Shown piece after piece: positions 17,788 to 25,277 of a DNA stretch of 32,794 nucleotides (positions are counted from its first letter, which is position 1; each line of letters opens with the position of its first letter). Position numbers and translations under genes: made by a program. Below the pieces are notes generated by a model that saw nothing but the letters and a program-made list of their open reading frames with translations, was not told the origin of the DNA and made no database searches. Origin of the DNA: Granulicella sp. (lineage in GTDB: Bacteria > Acidobacteriota > Terriglobia > Terriglobales > Acidobacteriaceae). The stretch is from assembly GCA_003162875.1 (NCBI GenBank), contig PLUT01000321.1, positions 11,874 through 44,667 of the forward strand, read 5' to 3'.

Positions 17788-17923
17788 GAATTCACCGAAT
17801 CGAGCGGTTTCACAGTAGGCGTGCCCCGGAGCGAAGGGCGCTCGCGTGGTTTTCTCTCAAGGAAAACCACATTGCACAATCTTTGCCAGGCCACAGGTAC
17901 TGTGAAACCGCTCCAGTGAATTC
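17788..17923. repeat. 136-bp nested inverted-repeat element (MITE-like or structured element)
   Basis: The outer arms are GAATTCAC (17788-17795) and GTGAATTC (17916-17923). Inside them is a perfect 16-bp inverted repeat, GAGCGGTTTCACAGTA (17802-17817) and its complement (17898-17913). The centre holds two further hairpins: GAGCG/CGCTC (17829-17833, 17839-17843) and GTGGTTTTC/GAAAACCAC (17846-17854, 17862-17870). No coding frame is apparent. It sits exactly at the truncated 5' edge of the following pseudogene, so it may be a non-autonomous mobile element or the scar of a rearrangement. Confidence 0.65.
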
Positions 17924-17926
17924 CTA

Positions 17927-19341
17927 TTGGCAGCAGCGCTCGGCTCCTGCGCAACGCTGCTGGCGAACGCCAATACCACGTTCATCACGATGGACGAGGT
18001 CACCACCGTCGCAATGGCTTATGCTCTTGCGCCGCTCACTTCCAGCCTCACCAGCATCTGCGCCAGCGGTTCGAACCCAACAGGCCTGGTTAATGCCTTC
18101 GCCAACGCCGCACTGCTGGCCAACACCACCTCGGGCACCCCCGGGGGAGCGAACCTGGCAGCAGGAGTGAACGTGCCCACTACGGAGCTGAACACCCTCG
18201 CCGACATTCTGGCTGCTTGCGTGAATACCAATGGTGCCTCCAGCACGGCTTGCACCTCATTGTTTGTGGCCACCGGTGCGAGCGACACCTTCGGTGCGGC
18301 GCTGGCGATGGCCAAGAATCCCGGTAACGCGACGATTACAGCCTTGACCTCGCTGGTGTCCGCGCAAGCGCCCTTCCAGCCCTCCGTGGGCGTGGCTCCT
18401 AACGATTTCACATTGGCCGTCACGATGGGCGGTAGTAGCACTCTCTCTACATGCTATGCGATTGCAGTCGACGCTGGCGGCAACGTCTGGGTCACGAACG
18501 AAGGTGGGTCCACGGTAGCTGAGTTCTCACCGACGGGCAGCGTTCTGGCCACCCCCACTGCCGCCGGCCTCATCGACGCCCAAGGCATCGCGTTCGACTG
18601 CAGCGGCAATCTCTGGGTTGCCAATACCGCCGGCAACTCCGTGATCGAGTTCACCGTGGCCTCCAACTTTGCCACGTCCAGCAGCTATACGGCGGGTGGA
18701 ATCTACGCGCCTTCGGCCATCGCGATTGACTCGGCCGGCACCGCCTGGGTTGCCAACTTCAATGGCAACTCCGTGACCGGCCTCAGAGCGGGAGGGACAG
18801 CTCTCTCAGGCTCGCCATTTACGGGGAACACCAAAATCACCGTGCCGAGCGGCATCGCTCTGGACTCCAACGGCAACGTCTACGTCACCAGCGGGACCAA
18901 CGGTAGCAGCGTCGTGAAGCTCAGCAACGCGGGTTCTTATATCTCAACTTTCACGGACAATGCTCTACAGGGTCCGGTGGCGGTGGCGATTGATCCCTCG
19001 CAACGGGCTTCACCACAGGCGCGGCTATGGCTGGCGCTCTGAGCGAGTTCAGTTCGGGTGGCGTACCCACGCCGTCCAGCCCGCTGGCATCCACCTCTGT
19101 CACTGCCGGGGGAGTCGCCAGCGATGGTACCTCGATCTGGGCCGCCAACGCCTCGGTGTCCGGTGGTCTCGGCCAGTTTGTCTACGGCACCTCCTCTGGC
19201 TCCGATCCTGCGGGGGGCTATGGTTCGCTGAACACGCCGATCGGAGTTGCGGTGGACAACTCCGGCAGTAACATACTGTCCAAGTTCATCGGCCTGGCCA
19301 CCGCGGTCACGACGCCGCTGGCGGCGAACGTCGGACCTTGA
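17927..19341 (+). pseudogene. Truncated and frameshifted NHL-repeat protein
   Basis: The frame begins abruptly at AALGSCATLL after the inverted-repeat element, with no signal peptide and no ribosome site; the first possible start is a TTG at 17927. An alpha-rich segment with the FITMDEVTTVA motif is followed by NHL-type beta-propeller repeats of the form AIDxxGNxWVAN. Relatives normally begin with a lipoprotein signal and a roughly 100-residue domain, both missing here. Near 18995-19010 the frame shifts: frame one ends at 19042, while a second frame continues with GFTTGAAMAGALSEFSSGG and ends at 19341 in FIGLATAVTTPLA, the usual family C-terminus. A propeller segment also seems deleted near the shift and another near 19262. 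A sequencing error could explain the shift but not the missing 5' part. Confidence 0.75.
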
Positions 19342-19448
19342 TCCGCCGCCAGCACAGTCGACACCTCCAGTTGAGGCGCCAGAGTTACCTGCGATTTATC
19401 GGCCCACACTTATTAAGGATAAGGATTCCCGAATGCCATCGAACTCCC

Positions 19449-20477
19449 TCAATCGCAGCCGCAGGAGCGGCGACAAACGAGTTCACCAGCTAACGTAATG
19501 ATCTGAGCGCCTTGCGGGGCGTCCCCGGGCGATGTTACTTTTTCTCGCCCATCTATTTTACGGAACAGAAGATCGAGGGCATAACGGACCATCAGGTCCA
19601 CCGGCTGTCGGATCACTGTAAGTGCAGGATTCATGAGCGGAGCAAAATCAAAATCATCAAAACCTATGAGTGGCAGTCTGTCCTTCGCTGCAAGACCCAT
19701 GTCATTGAAGGCGAACAAGATGCTGCCGGTTGCCATATTGCTTAGAGAAAGGAGTGCGTCTGGGTGTTGCCGGTGGGATAGAGCGGAGGCCAGCATTAAC
19801 CGTAGATCACTATAGTCGAGAGCCTCCATCACTTGGGGTTTGTGCCCTGCGCTGTGCATTGCGTCGGTATATCCCAGGATGCGTTCTCTGAAAGTGACTA
19901 GATCCGTTTTTGCGGTCACACAAGCGACACCTGTATGCCCATGGCGGAGGAGGTGGTCCGTAGCGACGCGGGCGGCCTCCCGATTCCTCAACATTACGGA
20001 ATCAAAGTCCATCGAGAGTGCCCGGTCGAACGCAACGGCGGGGGTTTCTCCTAAAACCGATGCGATCTCATCAGGCGTACTTCCTGTAGCGGAGGCAAGA
20101 ATGACACCATCGGCGCGGTAGCGCCTGAGGGTGCCCAACTGTTGGAGCTGGCGGTCCTTATCTTCTTCATGAAGCAGCAGGATGATAGCGAAGCCTCGCC
20201 GATGCGCTTCAGACTCAATCGCCTGAATCGCCCTGCTGAAGAAGGTGTTGTCGACTTGCGGTACGACGAGTCCGATGGTGCGGGTTGAGCCCCCCCGCAA
20301 AGCCCTCGCTGCTTCGTCGGGCGTATAGCCAAGTTGCTTTATAGCGGCCGAGACGCGCAGTGCTGCGTCCGAGCGGATACTGATACCCCGCAAGTATCGG
20401 GACACAGTCGACGCACCCACCTTTGCCATTCTCGCAACGTCGGTGACTGTTGGCCGTCTTTGCCGGGTACCCCTCAC
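19449..20477 (-). CDS. LacI-family transcriptional regulator 1
   Basis: A cytoplasmic DNA-binding regulator of about 342 aa. The N-terminal helix-turn-helix has PTVTDVARMA followed by the recognition region VGASTVSRYLRGI, and a hinge motif DEAARALRGG that inserts into the central CG of LacI-type operators. A periplasmic-binding-protein-like sugar-sensing domain follows (IGLVVPQVDNTFF, GFDDFDFAPLM, VIRQPV), ending in SCGCD. An ATG at 20483 directly abuts the AAGGAG element, whereas the GTG at 20477 is spaced 6 nt from it, so GTG is my preferred start. It is divergent from the GH28 gene with operator O4 between them, which points to autoregulation and control of pectin genes by a sugar ligand. 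The ligand is unknown. Confidence 0.9.
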   Translation of the reverse strand: MRGTRQRRPTVTDVARMAKVGASTVSRYLRGISIRSDAALRVSAAIKQLGYTPDEAARALRGGSTRTIGLVVPQVDNTFFSRAIQAIESEAHRRGFAIILLLHEEDKDRQLQQLGTLRRYRADGVILASATGSTPDEIASVLGETPAVAFDRALSMDFDSVMLRNREAARVATDHLLRHGHTGVACVTAKTDLVTFRERILGYTDAMHSAGHKPQVMEALDYSDLRLMLASALSHRQHPDALLSLSNMATGSILFAFNDMGLAAKDRLPLIGFDDFDFAPLMNPALTVIRQPVDLMVRYALDLLFRKIDGREKVTSPGDAPQGAQIITLAGELVCRRSCGCD

Positions 20478-20564
20478 TTGCATCTCCTTTTCAAATAAAC
20501 ATCTTGGCCGACAAGACCATTATGGCAGCGTCTGAGGAATTGTCCCCAAAACCGTTGCCTTAAG

Positions 20565-20578
20565 TGGCAACGTTGCCA
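20565..20578. promoter_or_regulatory. LacI-type operator O4 between lacI-1 and GH28
   Basis: This is a perfect TGGCAACGTTGCCA palindrome in the 294-bp divergent region. An extra half-site GTTGCC at 20554-20559 lies just to its left. Symmetric placement between divergent genes would let one bound repressor control both directions. The remaining intergenic sequence (20579-20771) shows only a ribosome-binding site for the GH28. Confidence 0.8.
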
Positions 20579-20771
20579 TAGAATGATCAACGCAGCAATA
20601 TGTTGGGGGGCATAACACGGCTGTCCATTTAGGTCGTCGAGGGCTCGTTGGGGCGCCTTCCTCCAGTTAGCGTGGCATCGATGCTTCCGATCCGCTGGGG
20701 GCGCGGTCGATTTGTTTCATTCCCCATTGCACTAGCGTCAACCGCTTCCTGAATCATGAGAGGCAGTGAGA

Positions 20772-22004
20772 ATGCGCTTCAACTTGTTACTTGTTCTTGT
20801 CTTATTCTCCGTCTCAAGTGGAGCAAGTGCTCGCGCTGAGAAAATCTGCGACGTTCATACCTATGGCGCAACTGGCGACGGCCGGACGAAAGATACAGCT
20901 GCGATTCAAGCGGCGATCGACGATTGCGCAAAGACGGGAGGAACGGTCAGGGTAGCAGGCGCACCGACCTTCATCAGCGGGCCTATCACTCTGCGAAGCA
21001 AAATCACCTTGTCCGTCGCCGCCGGAACAACCCTCGCCGCATCCAGTGATCACGACGACTTCCCCGAGGAGCAGCAGTTTGGAGAATTGTCGAGAAGAGC
21101 GTTTCTGACGGCGAAAGATGCGATTGACGTCGTGATAACGGGCGGCGGTGTGATCGACGGGCGAGGAGACAGTTGGTGGCCCCATCGCGAGCCGGGCTAC
21201 ACGCGGCCAAGACTCATCGTGTTCGACCATTGCAAACACGTGAGGATGGAGAACATCACGGCACAAAATTCTCCCATGTGGCAGATCGTACCTTATTACT
21301 CCGATGACGTTGTCTTCCGCAATATGAAGGTCTTGGCACCCACGACTTCGCACAACACAGACGGGATCGATCCGTTCTCTTCCAGCCATGTCGTAATCGA
21401 CCATGTGGTCATCGACACGGGCGATGACAATATTGCGATCAAGAGCGGGCAGCCGAATTCACCCGGACCCGATGCGCCGAGCACTGACATCAGTATTAAG
21501 GATTGCACATTTCTGAACGGACACGGACTTTCCATTGGAAGCGAAGTATCCGGCGGAGTCCAGAGAGTTCGTGTCGAACGGGTCCATTTCAAGGGCACAG
21601 GAACAGGCATTCGTATCAAAGCGAATCGAGACCGCGGTGGCGATATCGGACCACTGAGCTACAGCCACCTCGACATGGAGGATGTGGGTACCGCAATCCT
21701 GATCACTGAGTTTTACCCAAAGATCCCAACATCGATCGATCCAGCTCCGATTACGCGGCTGACGCCCCGCTTTCATGACATTACCATCTCAAACGTTCGC
21801 GCAAAGAGGTCGAAGGAGGCCGCTGTCGTTGTGGGTTTGCCGGAGTCCCCGATCCTCGGTCTCCGGCTATTCAATGTGTCCATTCAGGCAACTAAAGGTG
21901 CCACGCTGCAGTACGTCCAGGTCGCAGTGAAGAGCTTCAACGTGCAAGCATCGGCCGGTGCCAGCATAGCGATGGGCCAGGGTGTTACGAAGATTGAGAA
22001 ATAG
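20772..22004 (+). CDS. Exported GH28 polygalacturonase-family glycoside hydrolase
   Basis: A 410-aa right-handed beta-helix enzyme predicted to hydrolyse alpha-1,4-galacturonosyl or related pectic linkages after export. A signal peptide covers about residues 1-22 (LLLVLVLFSVSSGASARA). All GH28 signature residues are present: N195-T-D197-G, D218-D219 in TGDDNIAIKSG, H251 in GHGLSIGSE, and R281-I-K283. The length is typical for a single-domain family member. I chose the ATG at 20772 because GAGAGG (20758-20763) gives normal spacing; a GTG at 20766 is too close. It differs clearly from the GH28 embedded in the giant gene, which has larger loops, so the two may prefer polymer versus oligomer. Operator O4 lies upstream. 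Confidence 0.93.
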   Translation: MRFNLLLVLVLFSVSSGASARAEKICDVHTYGATGDGRTKDTAAIQAAIDDCAKTGGTVRVAGAPTFISGPITLRSKITLSVAAGTTLAASSDHDDFPEEQQFGELSRRAFLTAKDAIDVVITGGGVIDGRGDSWWPHREPGYTRPRLIVFDHCKHVRMENITAQNSPMWQIVPYYSDDVVFRNMKVLAPTTSHNTDGIDPFSSSHVVIDHVVIDTGDDNIAIKSGQPNSPGPDAPSTDISIKDCTFLNGHGLSIGSEVSGGVQRVRVERVHFKGTGTGIRIKANRDRGGDIGPLSYSHLDMEDVGTAILITEFYPKIPTSIDPAPITRLTPRFHDITISNVRAKRSKEAAVVVGLPESPILGLRLFNVSIQATKGATLQYVQVAVKSFNVQASAGASIAMGQGVTKIEK

Positions 22005-22212
22005 AGAATGAATAAATGGGGACGGTTGCCTCTACGTCTGCCTACGAGCCTCCCTAATCGGCCATTCAGATCGGAGCGATTTAGATAGTGGCCTCTTCTC
22101 CATCAGTTTTGTATGAAGCGCGCGACGAGAAGGACCTGATGCCAACCCAAAACGCGCACAAGGTTCACTACAGGACTGCCAAACGATAGATAGCAAAAGT
22201 GAGAAAAGTTTA
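22005..22212. other. Spacer between GH28 and IS remnant, nothing recognised
   Basis: About 200 bp with no supported gene on either strand. No terminator-like hairpin is evident after the GH28 stop codon. Confidence 0.5.
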
Positions 22213-22213
22213 G

Positions 22214-22500
22214 GGGCTGTCCTAGATAACTACTTTTCTATGAAGTAGGGATAGGATGGTCTGGCGATGCGCAAGAGTCGTTTGTCGTGGTCGATCAGAA
22301 GAACCACATCAACGGCATCGAGAACTTCTGGAATCAGACCAAGCGTCATATGCGTCGTTTCAACGGCATCCCCGCCACCCACTTTTACCTCTACTTGAAG
22401 GAGTGCGAGTGGCGTTTCAACACCCCTCAACCAAAACTACAACAAACCCAATTGATTCAATGGGCTAAAACTCATCTGAGATAGTTATTTGGAGTGTCCA
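22214..22500 (+). mobile_element. Relict IS1595/ISXO2-like insertion element, internally deleted
   Basis: Only the C-terminal part of a DDE transposase remains, in frame from about 22266 to 22484. It includes DQKNHINGIENFW, KRHMRRFNGIP and LKECEWRFN, the HxNGIExFW and KECEWRFN blocks typical of ISXO2-like transposases. Imperfect ends face each other: the left begins GGGCTGTCCTAGATAACTA (from 22214) and the right, read in reverse, GGACACTCCAAATAACTA (from 22500). They share the ATAACTA block and TCC. The upstream catalytic region is deleted, and no target duplication is evident. The right boundary is uncertain by about 15 bp because it merges with GH2 coding sequence. Confidence 0.7.
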
Positions 22501-22950
22501 TATCCCATAGCTTGGTGGAGGGCGCGCTGAGTGAAGAAGAGATGGTGGTGCTTTGGCCGGCGGCGAGGTCCACCGGCATATCGACCGACACCAGAACTTT
22601 TTGGCCAACGGGATCAATCACTGCGAAGCGCAGGTTTCCTGTAGCCGCGCCGCTGGATTTGTTTTCCAGCGTGGCGTGCGCCGTTATCTGCTTTGGCTGG
22701 GGAGTATTTAATACCCAAGCGTCGGCGATGCGGAGGTCGCCATGCACGCTGAGCATCATGGCGCGATCAATGCCGCCGAATCCGTGGCTCTTCTGGAACT
22801 CGACGTGGCCCCAGGTGATGCGGCTCCCGTCGACCCAGTCCAGACGTCCTCCGGGGTTGGTAATGCGAATGCAGAGCAGGTTTTTTCCTGGCTGGGCCGC
22901 TTGGGTGAGATCGCACTCAAACGGTAGTTCTTCCATGATGGAGTAGCCAA

Positions 22951-22954
22951 CTAG
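22951..22954. repeat. CTAG target-site duplication, left copy
   Basis: This is the left copy of the 4-bp duplication flanking the IS5-family element; the right copy is at 23766-23769. CTAG-type targets are known for IS5-group elements. Because CTAG is palindromic and the element ends begin GG, a shorter duplication (TA or CTA) cannot be excluded. Confidence 0.75.
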
Positions 22955-23765
22955 GGCGTGTTCACACTAACGCAGTGCTTCGATGATGAGGGTGAAGGTG
23001 AGGAAGCCGAGGAAGGGGACATCGAGCTTCTCGAAGCGAGAGAAGATTCTGCGGAAGCCCTTGAGTCGCCGAAAGAGCCGTTCGATCTCATTGCGTTTCT
23101 TGTAGAGGGCGCGATCGTATTCCCACGGTTCGATGCGGTTGGACTTGGGAGGGACGATGGGGACCATGCCGAGGCTGAGCACCAGCTGCCTGGTCTCGTC
23201 GCCCTCGTAGGCGCGATCCATCAGCATCGGCAGACCCTCCGGCATCGGACCAAGCTCGGTCAGCAGGGCGCGTCCTTCGGGTGCATCGTGGGCGTTGCCA
23301 GGAGACAGCGCGAAGGTTATGGCCGTTCGAGCATTCGCGGCAACCAGATGAACCTTGGTGTTCCATCCGCCGCGCGACTTGCCGATGGACTGGGGTCCGT
23401 TTTTTTTAGATCGCCGGTGCCATCCGGATGCACCTTGATAGAGGTGGATTCGAGAGCGAAGGCCTCGATCTTGATGCGAACGATCTGTTCGGCCTGCAAC
23501 TTCTCGAACACCCGGTCCAGAACGCCGTTCTTCGACCAGCGATTCATCCGCGTGTAGATGGTGTGCCAGCGACCGAAGCGCTTCGGAAGACCACGCTATT
23601 TGCAGCCCTGTTCCGCAACGTACAGCCCCGCATTCAGCACCTGCAGATTGCTCAGGCGAATGTTGCCGCGCTGTACCGGCAACCCATCCTTGATCCGTTC
23701 ATACTGCGCTTCCGTAAGCTCCATTCACAGACATTAACACAGATTTGGAATAGTGTGAACGCGCC
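22955..23765 (-). mobile_element. IS5-family insertion sequence, 811 bp
   Basis: Terminal inverted repeats are GGCGTGTTCACACTA (22955-22969) and, in reverse from 23765, GGCGCGTTCACACTA: 14 of 15 matching. CTAG flanks both sides. It carries one two-frame transposase on the minus strand. Size, end sequence and frameshift organisation fit the IS427-like group of the IS5 family. Exact repair of the GH2 frame on removal indicates a comparatively recent insertion. Confidence 0.92.
22967..23724 (-). pseudogene. IS5-family transposase in two frames, with an amber codon
   Basis: The reading starts at ATG 23724 (MELTEAQYERIKDGLP). Codon 43 (23598-23596) is TAG where relatives have tryptophan in CKWRGLPKRFG, so translation should stop early. 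Beyond it the frame continues through RMNRWSKNGVLDRVFEKLQ and LESTSIKVHPDGTG, where residue 92 is Glu at the position usually occupied by the first catalytic Asp. It reaches a run of eight A (minus strand, 23407-23400). A -1 slip there joins KKNGPQSIGKSRGGW to the second frame, with MDRAYEGD and YKKRNEIERLFRRLKGF (second Asp and catalytic Glu), ending at 22967. The A-run slip is a normal feature of this group; the amber codon and D-to-E change are probable inactivating lesions. Confidence 0.85.
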
Positions 23766-23769
23766 CTAG
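23766..23769. repeat. CTAG target-site duplication, right copy
   Basis: This is the right-hand partner of the copy at 22951-22954. Deleting the element plus one copy restores the GH2 reading frame exactly. Confidence 0.75.
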
Positions 23770-24445
23770 TTTGCGGTTTAAATAGACTTCGGCACGTTGG
23801 CGCGTAGCTCGGATGTGCAGCAGGATGCGCTTGCCTTGAAAGCTGGGAGGAATCTCAATTTCCCGCCACCACCAGGAGACACCGTAGTAGGCGCCGTTCT
23901 TTAACTCATCGTCGGTCGTCTCAAACTTATATTCCTCGCGATATGGACGAAAACCGGTGAGGCCCCAGTGGAACTGTTCGACCGTAGCCGGTAGTGTCAG
24001 CTCCGTTCCGAGTTGATTGTCGAGTACCTGCCATCCGCCGGTAGGCGAATTCGTGGGAAGCTTCTGGAACTCAATATCTTCGGGGAGGAATATCTCGTCA
24101 TCCTGCCAGGCGGCCTTCGTGTCTGGCCACATGCGCCAACCTTCGTCGGGAACCATAATGCCGTTCTTACCGAACGGTGTATTTCGCTGAACACCCGTCG
24201 CTTCCCTAATGGCAGGTGCATTGACGGAAAGCGAAAACAGAGGCTTTGCAAGCGCCGCAGATCCGACTACAGCTGCGCTGCGAAGAAAAGTACGGCGTTT
24301 CATGGGTGGCCTCGGGGAATCAAACGACATTTCGAATTCAAGTAACTGCCACCACCTTGGTGAGAGCTGGTGGAACTGGGAACTGGAGGGCTTCCAACAC
24401 GAATTGTGAAGTCTTAGCTGTCCATTTGACTATTATCACAAAAAC

Positions 24446-24459
24446 TGGCATCGTTGCCA
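24446..24459. promoter_or_regulatory. LacI-type operator O5 between the GH2 remnant and the GntR gene
   Basis: TGGCATCGTTGCCA differs from the consensus at one position and is extended to 16 bp by flanking C and G (24445-24460). It lies 143 bp before the GH2 start on the minus strand, next to a GATAAT box, and 69 bp before the GntR-family start on the plus strand. It could govern either gene or both. Confidence 0.7.
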
Positions 24460-24527
24460 GTAACCGGCGGCTTTGAAATGGGGGTAGCGGTACGGGCTCA
24501 ACGAACATCAAGCGCGAACAAGCTTCC

Positions 24528-25241
24528 ATGCAGGTTCGAAAACACTTGTGCGCGCTTGCGATGCGAGGCGAACTAAAACCAGGAGACCGCTTGCCGACCG
24601 AGCGTCAGCTCGCTCGCGAGTTGTGCATCAGTCGAGCGAGTTTACGCGAGGGCATCACTCACCTCACCGCATTCGGAGTTCTCAAGAGCGTTCATGGCGT
24701 CGGAACCTTTGTTGCGATGGACCTGCACTACGGGCCGCTCGAAGCAATCAGTGAGTTCTACAACTTCTCCGTCTGGCAAATGTTTGAGACACGTCTCGCA
24801 CTCGAACCACAGATTGCGGCGCTCGCCGCAAAACGTGCAACAAGAAGGCAGATTGCTGACCTTGGCGAACTTGTCGCATGCCTATGCGGTGCAGAGGTTA
24901 CGCCGGAACGACTCCGCGTCCAAGACATTCGCTTCCACAAGATGGTGGCCCTCGCATGTGGCAACCCTATTCTGAGTGCAATGATTGATGGCGTTACCGC
25001 GAGCGACGACGCCAAAGACCGAAGTTGGGAGCAATCCCTAGACTTCGCAGAAGAGGCCGAAATGCACAACAGTATCTATTTTGCTATTAGGTCTCGGGAT
25101 CCAGGACGTGCATGTCTGGCGATGGAACAACATCTGCGACGGTCCCGCGCGGCTCTCATTCCGGAACCCTCGGACGTGGTGGTCGAATTTGTTCCGTTCG
25201 CGGCGGATCACCTCGGAGTATTGGTTGGGGAGGCAGTCTAG
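24528..25241 (+). CDS. GntR-family (FadR/FCD subfamily) transcriptional regulator
   Basis: A 237-aa cytoplasmic regulator. The winged helix-turn-helix spans about residues 1-62 (GELKPGDRLPTERQLAREL, ISRASLREGITHL, GVGTFV). An all-helical FCD effector domain follows (about 75-215) with the usual metal/ligand set D133, H137, H180 and H202 (RVQDIRFH, EMHNSIYF, MEQHL). FCD regulators commonly respond to sugar acids or other organic acids, which would suit galacturonate catabolism, but the ligand is not determined. The N-terminus is a little short, because the in-frame codons upstream (GSTNIKREQAS) look like domain sequence but contain no ATG, GTG or TTG before a stop. No good ribosome site precedes ATG 24528, so initiation may be weak or non-canonical. 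Confidence 0.88.
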   Translation: MQVRKHLCALAMRGELKPGDRLPTERQLARELCISRASLREGITHLTAFGVLKSVHGVGTFVAMDLHYGPLEAISEFYNFSVWQMFETRLALEPQIAALAAKRATRRQIADLGELVACLCGAEVTPERLRVQDIRFHKMVALACGNPILSAMIDGVTASDDAKDRSWEQSLDFAEEAEMHNSIYFAIRSRDPGRACLAMEQHLRRSRAALIPEPSDVVVEFVPFAADHLGVLVGEAV

Positions 25242-25277
25242 CTTCCGGACACAACCGGTCTCCTGATCGCCCGCATA

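Larger units (their letters stand above)
22490..24303 (-). pseudogene. Tat-exported GH2 glycoside hydrolase, destroyed by two insertion elements
   Basis: Start ATG at 24303 with GAGG 6 nt before it. A twin-arginine signal (MKRRTFLRSAAVVGSAALA) leads into the GH2 sugar-binding jelly-roll domain: GWQVLDNQLGTELTLPATVEQ, WWWREIEIP, LHIRATRQRAEVYLNRKL. The gene is interrupted at 22951-23769 by an IS5-family element. Joining across the insertion and one copy of CTAG restores NRKLVGYSIMEELPFECDL without a frameshift. The second part carries GRLDWVDGSRITWGHVEFQK and the start of the Ig-like domain, then stops near LWDMDTPN where the IS1595-like remnant begins. About 333 codons survive of a family usually 800-1000 aa long. 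The catalytic barrel is absent, so this is not functional. Operator O5 and a GATAAT box (minus strand of 24432-24437) show it once belonged to the regulon. Confidence 0.9.

Noticed and set aside
22494-22946. A 150-codon plus-strand frame
   Set aside because: It is antisense to the GH2 remnant, whose minus-strand translation has clear GH2 motifs.
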